The position numbers and the translations under genes were made by a program. Source: Schlesneria sp. DSM 10557 (lineage in GTDB: Bacteria; Planctomycetota; Planctomycetia; Planctomycetales; Planctomycetaceae). Taken from it: a DNA stretch of 64,000 nucleotides. The stretch is taken from positions 1,240,001 through 1,304,000 of the forward strand of contig NZ_CP124747.1 in NCBI RefSeq assembly GCF_041860085.1, given 5' to 3'. Each line of letters starts with the position of its first letter. The stretch's first letter is position 1. The notes below the pieces were generated by a model that was given only the letters and a program-made list of their open reading frames with translations, had not been told where the DNA came from and searched no databases. Shown here piece after piece: positions 1 to 7,801 of the stretch.

Positions 1-952
1 GAAATTCCGCCAGCTCCATGATATCGATCAGCGTGCTTGCGCGATGCCCCGCACCAAAGACTGCCAGTCTGCCTCCATCGCTTCCAATTTCCTGCGCCCA
101 CCTCCTGAGCGCCTCTTTCCGGCGCGGCCAGATGTTTGCGAAAGACTGAACAGCCGGTTCAAGGGAACTGCGCTGGGGCGCTACAGAGGGAGGGGCGCTC
201 GCCCGTCCCATCCAGACCAGGCGATCTTCCATCGGATCAGGAACACGCCGAAAATAGGCCGTTTCAAATCCAGCTCGATGAAGTCCCTGCTGGAGGGTCA
301 GCTCGGTAAAGTACAGTGTGTGCTCCTCCCAGACTGCGGTCACGTCCACGTCAGCAAAGGCGGCCTGGCTGTCGGGGACCTCGATGAGCAGATATCCCTC
401 TGGCGTCAGAAGCTGGCTGCATGCCGCAAGAAATTCCGCCGCATCGTGACAATGTTCCAGAGCATACCGGGCTATCACAAGATCCGCTGGACCGTGCTTC
501 TCGACCACTTGACGGGCTCTTGGCACTGTCCATGCGGCCTGAACCGATTCCATGCCGACATTCTCTGACGTCAGACCGAGATCGATGACGGAATCAAGCA
601 GACAGGCCTGGCCAAAATCCAGCCGCCGCAACAACGCACCGTCATCCCGGGTGAAGCCGACGATTCGTTCTGCGCGGCCGAACTGGGTCACGTTTGCCAC
701 GTCTCGAGCAGTCTCGTCGAGATGACCTTCCGGTTCCGCATATTTGATCCACGGAAAACGGGGCTGAATCTGCTCGATCGGTGGAACGTCCGATAGCTGC
801 ACAACGCCACACGTCTGGCATTCCTGCCAGGAGAGGGCCTGTCGATAAGCCGGGGAATGACCTTCCTCAAAGAATTGATTCGAGATCGAAACCTGGCCGA
901 AGTCAGTGACAGGATTCACCGACTGCGACCGACAAACACGACAACTGGGCAT
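1..952 (-). CDS. SAM-dependent C-methyltransferase, sugar type (3' end cut by window)
   Basis: The frame is open from an ATG at 950-952 to the window edge, 317 codons without a stop. The N-terminus has a small zinc-binding module (CRVC near residues 4-7, then ECQTCG near 51-56), as in methyltransferases acting on nucleotide-linked deoxysugars. A class I SAM domain follows; LLDSVIDLG and ARYALEHCHD fit its motif I and post-motif region. The last visible residues, AVFGAGHRASTLIDIMEL, match the start of the C-terminal domain typical of these C-methyltransferases. It lies 56 bp downstream of another methyltransferase and an SDR epimerase on the same strand, so it is probably the third gene of a surface-sugar operon. 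Family assignment is by domain architecture; the exact sugar substrate cannot be read from sequence. Confidence 0.8.
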   Translation of the reverse strand, partial: MPSCRVCRSQSVNPVTDFGQVSISNQFFEEGHSPAYRQALSWQECQTCGVVQLSDVPPIEQIQPRFPWIKYAEPEGHLDETARDVANVTQFGRAERIVGFTRDDGALLRRLDFGQACLLDSVIDLGLTSENVGMESVQAAWTVPRARQVVEKHGPADLVIARYALEHCHDAAEFLAACSQLLTPEGYLLIEVPDSQAAFADVDVTAVWEEHTLYFTELTLQQGLHRAGFETAYFRRVPDPMEDRLVWMGRASAPPSVAPQRSSLEPAVQSFANIWPRRKEALRRWAQEIGSDGGRLAVFGAGHRASTLIDIMELAEF

Positions 953-1008
953 CCACCCACTCCTGAAGGACCATCGGCTGAGACAACCGTGATGCGGGGC
1001 GGGGCCCA

Positions 1009-1671
1009 TCATTCGAACGTGATGTATCCGTAGTCGCCCGTGTACCCTGCCTGTTGGTAGAGCCATTCCCATTCCTGTGGAGTGTGGAAGGCTCGACACG
1101 TCAATTGCCAGTAGAGGAGATTCGCTTTCTCTCGTTCGTTCCGGTAGGTTTCGACGACGATGTACTTTCCGCCCCGACTGACGCGTTCAATCTCTTTCAC
1201 AGCCGACCACAAGTCGAAGAGATAGAGATTGTGAAGCGCGTTCAGACTGTAAACGAGGTCAAATTCATTGTCCTTGAATGGGAGTTTGGCGGCGTTTCCC
1301 ACGTGGAGAAATGGCCGAATCTCTTCCTTGGAGTTTTCGATCGCGTAGGTCGAAATATCCAGGCCTGCCACTTCGATTCCCGGGACCACCTGGGTGAACT
1401 CATACAGGAGAAATCCCTTTCCGCACCCTACGTCCAGAACCTTCGAGCCGGCCTTCAGTCCGTAATGCTGAGCCATCGCCTCGGCAACAGGACGCCAGCG
1501 ACCGTCGTAACGGTAGCCGCCATAGCCAAGGTGACGTTCTCCGTCCCAGTAATCCTTGCCAAACTGCAAAGCAATCTCTGCACATTCTGCTTTATCGTGG
1601 TCGAGAACTCGCTGACGGTAGTCCCGCTTTGTGGACTTATGGACCGAGGCCAGGAAATCAAGGTGTGCCAT
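1009..1671 (-). CDS. Class I SAM-dependent methyltransferase
   Basis: 220 residues. The Rossmann SAM-binding motif I is VLDVGCGKG at about residues 79-87, the acidic motif II is AGLDIS near 103-108, and FDLVYSLNALHNL near 137-149 is the motif IV region. It resembles the Methyltransf_11/25 families. The N-terminal 65 residues (DYWDGERHLGYGGYRYDGRW) are characteristic of a subgroup found in lipopolysaccharide and sugar-biosynthesis clusters. It starts 24 bp after the stop of the upstream epimerase gene and is followed by the C-methyltransferase, so the three are probably co-transcribed. The substrate is not known; a nucleotide sugar or a glycan precursor is an inference from context. Confidence 0.82.
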   Translation of the reverse strand: MAHLDFLASVHKSTKRDYRQRVLDHDKAECAEIALQFGKDYWDGERHLGYGGYRYDGRWRPVAEAMAQHYGLKAGSKVLDVGCGKGFLLYEFTQVVPGIEVAGLDISTYAIENSKEEIRPFLHVGNAAKLPFKDNEFDLVYSLNALHNLYLFDLWSAVKEIERVSRGGKYIVVETYRNEREKANLLYWQLTCRAFHTPQEWEWLYQQAGYTGDYGYITFE

Positions 1672-1695
1672 GCAGAGACGCTTCTCAATGGGGAA

Positions 1696-2727
1696 TCACG
1701 GACGGTGAATGTAGGAAAGTGGAAGCTGTTGAATGGCTTCCAGATTGGACTGAACCCAGTCTACGACCTCGCGTAATCCCGTATCAAGGTCGATCTGGGG
1801 CTTCCAGTTGAGCTCGGTTCTCGCCCGGGAGGAATCAATCACATAGGCTGCGTCCTGCCCCGGTCGTTCGTCAACCGACTTCGTTGACTCTTCAAATGAA
1901 CGCCCCAAAGTCGCACACATCCGCTGGACCACCTCGCGTACGGAAATCCCCTGATCGGGCGAAAGATGATACATCTGCCCGATTTGACCATGTTCCAGAA
2001 TCGCCAGTTCGCCGCGGGAGACGTCACGAATGTGGATGTAAGACTTCACAGCTCGACCACCGCCGTGAAGCTCGATCGTTTTCCCTGTCAGCAGGTAAAT
2101 GGCTGAGCGGGGAATGATCTTGAAGAGCTGCTGCCGGGCACCGTAAACGTTAGTAGCCCGAACCGTCAGCACGGGAAAGTCGAACTGCTTTCGGAACGTC
2201 GTCAGCAGCAGATCCGCAGCCGCTTTGGACGCCGCATAGGGGGTACTGGGATTCATCGGCGCGTCTTCGGTGACCCGTCCGACGCAGGTCCCATAGACCT
2301 CTGGCGAGGAAATGTGCAGATACCGCTGCAGGTAATTCTGACGTCGCAGGTGATTGACCAGTTCCGCCAGAGCGACACAGTTCGTCTGAAACCAGTCCTC
2401 AGGATAATCCCAGCTCGGAGCGACCTCGCTTTGAGCAGCGAAATTCACAACCCACTCGGGGCGTTCGGCATCGAGCAAGCTCAGAATCGCGCGTGAGTCG
2501 TTATTCAGATCAAGGCGATGATAAGTGAAGTGCGATCGATTGGCCGACTGAAGGTACTTTAGGAACAGCGACGATCGTTCGGGCGAGCGACTGATCCCGA
2601 TCACTCGGTTTCTCGGATCGTCCAGTAGCAGGTCGATGAAGTCCTGACCTGAAAACGAGTTGGCACCAAGAACAACCACAGTCCGAGATCCGGAAGGGTC
2701 CGTCTTGCGAGCAGATTCTGACGCCAC
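1696..2727 (-). CDS. NAD-dependent epimerase/dehydratase, GDP-mannose 4,6-dehydratase-like
   Basis: 343 residues. Extended short-chain dehydrogenase fold: the dinucleotide-binding glycine motif is GANSFSG at about residues 21-27 (a variant of GxxGxxG), the catalytic pair is YAASK near 165, and NVYGARQ fits the substrate-binding segment of GDP-mannose dehydratases. The GTG start at 2727 is preceded at 7 bp by AGGAGA, so I take it as the true start. Enzymes of this type oxidise and dehydrate or epimerise nucleotide-activated hexoses in the cytoplasm for O-antigen or S-layer glycans. It is the first gene of the leftward operon with the two methyltransferases. A divergent kdp locus begins about 215 bp upstream, so the two share an intergenic promoter region. 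The exact reaction is inferred only from similarity. Confidence 0.85.
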   Translation of the reverse strand: MASESARKTDPSGSRTVVVLGANSFSGQDFIDLLLDDPRNRVIGISRSPERSSLFLKYLQSANRSHFTYHRLDLNNDSRAILSLLDAERPEWVVNFAAQSEVAPSWDYPEDWFQTNCVALAELVNHLRRQNYLQRYLHISSPEVYGTCVGRVTEDAPMNPSTPYAASKAAADLLLTTFRKQFDFPVLTVRATNVYGARQQLFKIIPRSAIYLLTGKTIELHGGGRAVKSYIHIRDVSRGELAILEHGQIGQMYHLSPDQGISVREVVQRMCATLGRSFEESTKSVDERPGQDAAYVIDSSRARTELNWKPQIDLDTGLREVVDWVQSNLEAIQQLPLSYIHRP

Positions 2728-2943
2728 AAACTTCTCCTGAACTTAATCCGCTGAAAATTGGAACCGGCAACAGACACCCGGGCTGGAAACGGATGGATCA
2801 CGGCCCCGGCTGACTTTGGGGCGTCTTTGCGCTTCCCTTATGCCCGGAGCCTCACTTCTTACCCCCATTTTACAGGCTTGGTTCTACCATAGACCACATG
2901 GATCGTCATTCCAAACTGAATTTGCAAGGGAAGATCAAACGTG

Positions 2944-3036
2944 ATGGACGCTGTTTTTCTGACGGCACTCGTCGGCTTTTTTCTCGTGAGTGGCCTGCTG
3001 GTGAAGTGCTGCCAGCATCTCCAGGGAACCAGGTGA
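2944..3036 (+). CDS. Small single-span membrane protein preceding kdpF
   Basis: A 30-residue ORF: an acidic start (MDAVFLTALVGFFLVSGLLV) giving one hydrophobic segment, then a short basic tail. Its TGA overlaps the ATG of kdpF by one base, so it is translated with the operon. Short ORFs of this kind are often found ahead of kdpF outside the enterobacteria; this is from memory of kdp operon layouts and the ORF has no assigned function. The in-frame GTG three bases earlier is an alternative start. No strong ribosome site is visible (AAGGGAAGATC is 13 bp upstream). It is probably real because it is hydrophobic, has no stop, and is tightly coupled to kdpF. Confidence 0.55.
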   Translation: MDAVFLTALVGFFLVSGLLVKCCQHLQGTR

Positions 3037-3128
3037 TGGACCCAATTCAATCAATTGCCGCACTTCTGACAGTGGGGATGTTCGTGTACTTGCTGTTTGC
3101 GATGTTGTTCCCGGAAAGGTTTTCATGA
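3036..3128 (+). CDS. kdpF: KdpF, small subunit of the K+-transporting ATPase
   Basis: 30 residues (MDPIQSIAALLTVGMFVYLL and a short tail), the size and hydrophobic single-helix character of KdpF, which stabilises the KdpABC complex in the inner membrane. Its start codon overlaps the preceding stop by one base, and its TGA overlaps the kdpA ATG by four bases (ATGA), the coupling expected within the operon. The C-terminal motif FPERF is typical of KdpF (often written as LxPERF). Automated callers often miss this gene because of its length. Confidence 0.88.
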   Translation: MDPIQSIAALLTVGMFVYLLFAMLFPERFS

Positions 3129-4870
3129 ATACCACAGACTGGATCGAAATTGGCGTATTTTTCGGTGTACTGCTTGCGCTGGTCAAGCCGCTCGGCTGGT
3201 ACATGGCACGCGTTTACGATGGTGGTTCGGCCAGTCTTAACCGCATAATTTGCCCCCTGGAACGGACAATTTATCGCCTTTCGGGCGTCAGACCTGAAGA
3301 GGAAATGACCTGGCAGGCGTATGCGATCTGCCTGCTGGCTTTCAACGCAGTCGGCACGATGGGTCTCTACGTCCTTCAACGTTGTCAGGGTTGGTTGCCC
3401 CTGAATCCTCAGCAACTTCCTGCTGTCGCTCCCGATCTCGCCTTCAACACCGCCGTCAGCTTTGCCACGAACACGAACTGGCAGGCATACAGTGGCGAAA
3501 GCACGTTGAGTTATTTCACTCAAATGGCGGGCATGACGTCCCAGAACTTCCTGTCCGCGGCGTCAGGAATGGCGGTTCTTGTCGCGCTGGTCCGCGGCTT
3601 GACACGACGAGTGTCAGAAACGATCGGCAACTTCTGGGTTGATCTCACGCGAGGGACCATGTTCATTTTGCTTCCGCTCTCATTTTTACTCGCGGTTCTC
3701 CTGGCTGGGCAGGGGGTGGTTCAATCCTTTTCTGCCGCTGCAGTCGTAACGGTTTTGGATCAGGTCAAAGACGGAGAACGGAAATTAGCGGCAACGCAGG
3801 TAATCCCACTCGGCCCTGCTGCTTCACAGATTGCGATCAAGCAACTCGGCACGAATGGCGGTGGATTCTTTGGAGTAAATTCCGCACACCCGCTTGAGAA
3901 CTCGACACCGCTGAGCAACTTTTTGCAGGTTGTGTCCATTCTGCTGATTGCTGCGGCTCTGTGTTACACGTACGGAGATCTGGCAGGTGACACGCGACAG
4001 GGCTGGTCACTTCTGGTCGCCATGCTGCTGATCTTCACTCCGATGCTTTTGCTGTGTGTCTGGTCGGAACAACAGGGAAATCCTCGCCTCGGTGGACTCG
4101 ATGTCGATCAGTCATCAAGCGCCCTCCAGAGCGGCGGCAATCTGGAAGGAAAAGAAGTTCGTTTCGGAACAGCAGCATCCGCTTTATGGGCGACGACGAC
4201 CACGGCCGCGTCCAACGGCAGCGTGAATTCCATGCATGACTCGTTCACTCCACTGGGGGGACTCGTCCCGTTGCTCTTGATGCAGTTAGGCGAGGTCGTT
4301 TTTGGTGGAGTTGGCAGCGGCCTTTATGGCCTGGTGATTTTTGCAATCCTTTCAGTGTTCATCGCAGGACTGATGGTAGGAAGGTCCCCGGAATACCTGG
4401 GAAAGAAGATTGAGGCGTTCGAAATGAAGATGGCTTCGCTCGTGATTCTGATCCCACCCCTGATCGTGCTGGGGGGAACAGCCATTGCAGTCTCACTGAA
4501 TGCAGGACGTGCCAGTGTCTCGAATCCCGGACCACACGGTTTTACTCAGATCCTGTACGCCCTTTCTTCGGCAGGCAACAACAATGGAAGTGCGTTCGCA
4601 GGACTGAGTGCGAACACTCTGTTCTACAACGGCTTGCTGGCTGCGGCGATGCTGGTTTCGCGGTATTGGCTGATGATCCCCGTTCTGGCTATCGCCGGTT
4701 CCCTGGCCAGAAAGAGGTACACCCCTGGTTCCTCGGGAACTCTCCCCACACATACTCCGTTATTCACCATTCTGGTCGCCGGCATGGTGGTTCTCGTGGG
4801 CGCATTGACGTTCGTACCGTCACTGGCATTAGGCCCGATCGTCGAGCATCTGCAATTGTCTGGATCCTGA
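3125..4870 (+). CDS. kdpA: KdpA, potassium-binding and translocating subunit
   Basis: 581 residues, close to the usual 557-600. This is the channel-like membrane subunit of the high-affinity K+ pump KdpFABC. The four selectivity-filter loops are all visible: [11 protein letters not shown] near residue 115, [15 protein letters not shown] near 240, [16 protein letters not shown] near 357, and [11 protein letters not shown] near 480. There are about ten hydrophobic segments. The gene overlaps kdpF by four bases. A 53-bp gap separates it from the kdpB start. Regulation is expected through KdpDE encoded downstream. Confidence 0.97.
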   Translation: MNTTDWIEIGVFFGVLLALVKPLGWYMARVYDGGSASLNRIICPLERTIYRLSGVRPEEEMTWQAYAICLLAFNAVGTMGLYVLQRCQGWLPLNPQQLPAVAPDLAFNTAVSFATNTNWQAYSGESTLSYFTQMAGMTSQNFLSAASGMAVLVALVRGLTRRVSETIGNFWVDLTRGTMFILLPLSFLLAVLLAGQGVVQSFSAAAVVTVLDQVKDGERKLAATQVIPLGPAASQIAIKQLGTNGGGFFGVNSAHPLENSTPLSNFLQVVSILLIAAALCYTYGDLAGDTRQGWSLLVAMLLIFTPMLLLCVWSEQQGNPRLGGLDVDQSSSALQSGGNLEGKEVRFGTAASALWATTTTAASNGSVNSMHDSFTPLGGLVPLLLMQLGEVVFGGVGSGLYGLVIFAILSVFIAGLMVGRSPEYLGKKIEAFEMKMASLVILIPPLIVLGGTAIAVSLNAGRASVSNPGPHGFTQILYALSSAGNNNGSAFAGLSANTLFYNGLLAAAMLVSRYWLMIPVLAIAGSLARKRYTPGSSGTLPTHTPLFTILVAGMVVLVGALTFVPSLALGPIVEHLQLSGS

Positions 4871-4923
4871 ATGCCCGCCTCATTCTGTTTACAGGCGTTT
4901 CGATAAACGCAGGAGAATTCTTT

Positions 4924-6984
4924 ATGTCATCGACTGTCACACAATTCCTCTTCGACAGGAACGTCGTCGGTGCAGCGCTTCGCGATTCGATATGGAAACT
5001 GAGTCCGCGCCACCAGTTTCGCAATCCGGTGATGTTCACTGTTCTGATGGGGAGCTTGCTGACCACGGCGTTGGCGATCCGCGCCATCGTCGTTCCGGGA
5101 ACCGAATCCCCCGGTTTCGTCGGTGCCATTGCTGCCTGGCTCTGGTTCACCCTGATCTTTGCAAATTTCGCCGAGGCCATGGCTGAAGGGCGCGGTAAGG
5201 CACAGGCAGACGGCTTAAGGAAATCACGGAAAGAGGTCATGGCTTGTCGGCTATCAAGTTCGCGAGGCCGGGAGTCGGTACTTTCATCTCAACTGAAGAA
5301 AGGGGACGTCATTTTTGTCACTGCGGGCGAAGTCATTCCCATTGATGGCGAAGTCATCGACGGCGCCGCTTCCGTGGATGAAAGCGCCATCACGGGGGAA
5401 AGTGCTCCGGTGATCCGTGAAAGTGGTGGCGATCGAAGTGCAGTGACGGGAGGAACGCGAGTCATTTCTGACTCGTTGACCATTCGCGCGACATCAAACC
5501 CTGGCGAAACATTTCTTGATCGGATGATCGGGATGGTAGAAGGGTCCAAACGTCAGAAGACCCCCAATGAGATTGCTCTCAGTATCCTGCTTGCGGCGAT
5601 GACAATCGTTTTTCTGCTGGCCAGTGCAACACTGGTTCCGTTTTCAGAATACAGCGTGATACTGACTGGAAAAGGAACTCCCATCAGCCTGGCCGTCGTC
5701 GTTGCCCTGCTGGTCTGCCTGATCCCGACGACGATCGGCGGTCTTTTATCCGCAATCGGAATTGCGGGAATGGATCGAATGATCCAGGCGAATGTGATCG
5801 CGACATCAGGACGCGCCGTCGAGGCGGCAGGTGATGTCGATGTATTACTTCTCGACAAGACCGGCACGATTACGTTGGGAAACCGACAGGCCGTCGAGTT
5901 CATTCTCGCTCAGGGTGTCACACCCCAGGAATTCGCCGACGCCGCACAACTCGCGTCACTGTCCGATGAAACGCCCGAAGGACGGAGTATCGTCGTCCTC
6001 GCCAAATCCAACCATGGGTTGCGCGGCAGAAACGTCGAAGAACTGCGAGCCAGATTCATTCCGTTTTCGGCTCGGACACGGATGAGCGGCGTCGACCTCG
6101 ATGGACGGGAGATCCGTAAAGGGGCCGTGGATGCAATTGAATGCTACCTCCGACAACAAAATGGCGAGCTCCCCCGGGCGTTGAAAGAGGATGTTCATCG
6201 AATTGCAAACCAGGGTGGGACGCCGCTGGTCGTCGCGGAAAATTCGCGCGCTTTGGGTGTCATTTACCTCAAGGATATTGTCAAAGGAGGGATCTGCGAG
6301 CGTTTCTCTCAACTGCGTCAGATGGGCATCAAGACTGTGATGATCACGGGTGACAACCCCATGACAGCCGCGGCCATCGCTGCAGAAGCAGGAGTGGACG
6401 ACTACCTTGCTGAAGCAACCCCGGAGGCCAAACTGTCGCTCATTCGCGAGTATCAGCAAGGAGGAAGACTGGTCGCGATGACGGGAGACGGCACCAATGA
6501 TTCTCCCGCACTGGCACAGGCAGATGTTGCCGTCGCAATGAATTCGGGAACGCAGGCCGCCAAGGAAGCGGGAAATATGGTCGACCTGGATTCCAACCCG
6601 ACAAAGCTGATCGAGATTGTCGAAATCGGAAAACAACTTTTGATGACGCGGGGATCCTTGACAACTTTCAGCATCGCGAATGACGTCTCGAAGTACTTCG
6701 CGATCATTCCCGCAGCATTCGTCTCAACATATCCCGAACTGAATCGCTTGAACGTGATGCACCTGGCAACTCCCGCCAGCGCGATCCTGTCTGCGGTGAT
6801 CTTCAACGCGTTGATCATTGTCTTTCTGATCCCGCTCGCGCTCCGCGGTGTCCGCTTACGTTCTGCGGGTGCAGCCGAGTTGTTACGCAACAACCTCTTG
6901 ATCTACGGATTGGGAGGCTTCCTCGTCCCATTCGCCGGGATCAAGATGATCGATTTAGTTCTTGTCGCTCTTCAACTTGCTTGA
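4924..6984 (+). CDS. kdpB: KdpB, P-type ATPase catalytic subunit
   Basis: 686 residues. The phosphorylated aspartate is D311 in [10 protein letters not shown]; the actuator TGES motif is in SAITGESAP and the hinge is [31 protein letters not shown] is the phosphorylation-domain motif. It hydrolyses ATP to drive K+ uptake through KdpA. The reading frame extends upstream to 4666, but that part lies over kdpA in another frame; the ATG at 4924 has AGGAGA 8-13 bases before it and gives a normal KdpB N-terminus ([21 protein letters not shown]), so it is the start used here. All catalytic residues are present. Confidence 0.97.
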   Translation: MSSTVTQFLFDRNVVGAALRDSIWKLSPRHQFRNPVMFTVLMGSLLTTALAIRAIVVPGTESPGFVGAIAAWLWFTLIFANFAEAMAEGRGKAQADGLRKSRKEVMACRLSSSRGRESVLSSQLKKGDVIFVTAGEVIPIDGEVIDGAASVDESAITGESAPVIRESGGDRSAVTGGTRVISDSLTIRATSNPGETFLDRMIGMVEGSKRQKTPNEIALSILLAAMTIVFLLASATLVPFSEYSVILTGKGTPISLAVVVALLVCLIPTTIGGLLSAIGIAGMDRMIQANVIATSGRAVEAAGDVDVLLLDKTGTITLGNRQAVEFILAQGVTPQEFADAAQLASLSDETPEGRSIVVLAKSNHGLRGRNVEELRARFIPFSARTRMSGVDLDGREIRKGAVDAIECYLRQQNGELPRALKEDVHRIANQGGTPLVVAENSRALGVIYLKDIVKGGICERFSQLRQMGIKTVMITGDNPMTAAAIAAEAGVDDYLAEATPEAKLSLIREYQQGGRLVAMTGDGTNDSPALAQADVAVAMNSGTQAAKEAGNMVDLDSNPTKLIEIVEIGKQLLMTRGSLTTFSIANDVSKYFAIIPAAFVSTYPELNRLNVMHLATPASAILSAVIFNALIIVFLIPLALRGVRLRSAGAAELLRNNLLIYGLGGFLVPFAGIKMIDLVLVALQLA

Positions 6985-6991
6985 GAATGGA

Positions 6992-7687
6992 ATGACAATG
7001 TTTCAGACAATACGGACTGCCGCCACCTTACTAGGCGTTTTGACCATTGTGACGGGACTGATTTATCCAGTGCTGGTGACCGGTGTCGCGCAACTTGCCT
7101 TTCCCCGAGAGGCAAATGGAAGCCTGATCGCACACCCCCAGAATAAGAATGCATCAATTCGGAAGGGAACAGATCAGCCGACGTCATCTCATCAAGACAC
7201 TCGCCCCACCTGGGTCGGCTCTGAACTGGTCGGACAGCACTTTGTCAGCGAGAAATACTTATGGGGTCGGCCGTCTGCAACCGCCCCTGTCGAATACAAC
7301 GGAATGGCGGGAAGCGGATCAAACCTTGCAATGTCGAACCCTACTCATTTCGCCTCTGTGAGTGCGCGGGTCGCCAAACTCCGGGCAGCCAATCCGGACA
7401 ATCAGTCTCTGATTCCCATCGATCTGGTGACCGCTTCGGCCAGTGGGCTTGATCCCCACATCTCAGAAGCAGCGGCACGATACCAGGTCGCACGCATTGC
7501 GAAAGCCCGGCATTGCGAGCCTTCGGTTGTAACGCAGATTCTGCTGAAGCATATCGAGCGACCGACAATCGGCGTATTCGGACAATCCCGGGTGAACGTG
7601 CTGAAAGTAAATCTCGCGCTCGATTCGATGTCCGGGGACCGCTCGGACGAGGAAGGGAACTCTGCGGAAGAGCCTGAACAGAGATGA
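6992..7687 (+). CDS. kdpC: KdpC, accessory subunit of the K+-transporting ATPase
   Basis: 231 residues from the ATG at 6992; an earlier in-frame TTG at 6962 would overlap kdpB. One N-terminal membrane helix (LLGVLTIVTGLIYPVLVTG, residues about 10-28) is followed by the periplasmic KdpC domain with SxYNxxAGSGSN-like PVEYNGMAGSGSNLAMSNP and the C-terminal ASGLDPHISEAAARYQVARIA motif. KdpC raises the nucleotide affinity of KdpB. It is longer than the usual 190 residues because of an extra C-terminal tail of about 35 residues, largely acidic and hydrophilic (GDRSDEEGNSAEEPEQR). The gap to kdpB is 7 bp, so they are in one operon. Confidence 0.95.
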   Translation: MTMFQTIRTAATLLGVLTIVTGLIYPVLVTGVAQLAFPREANGSLIAHPQNKNASIRKGTDQPTSSHQDTRPTWVGSELVGQHFVSEKYLWGRPSATAPVEYNGMAGSGSNLAMSNPTHFASVSARVAKLRAANPDNQSLIPIDLVTASASGLDPHISEAAARYQVARIAKARHCEPSVVTQILLKHIERPTIGVFGQSRVNVLKVNLALDSMSGDRSDEEGNSAEEPEQR

Positions 7688-7801
7688 TTTACGATGCAGT
7701 CCATCAACGAGCGATTGACTCCGTCACACGACGCTACGATGAAGCCTCGTTAGACATCCTTCACTTGACTCATTTTACTTTTCCGTCGGAATGCTACCCC
7801 C

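Noticed and set aside
2728-2943. Possible c-di-AMP or K+ riboswitch before kdp
   Set aside because: I could not find the conserved pairing elements by eye; only a divergent intergenic region remains.
4666-4923. Upstream extension of kdpB
   Set aside because: The extra 86 codons lie over the end of kdpA in another frame; the start at 4924 has a good ribosome site and the normal N-terminus.
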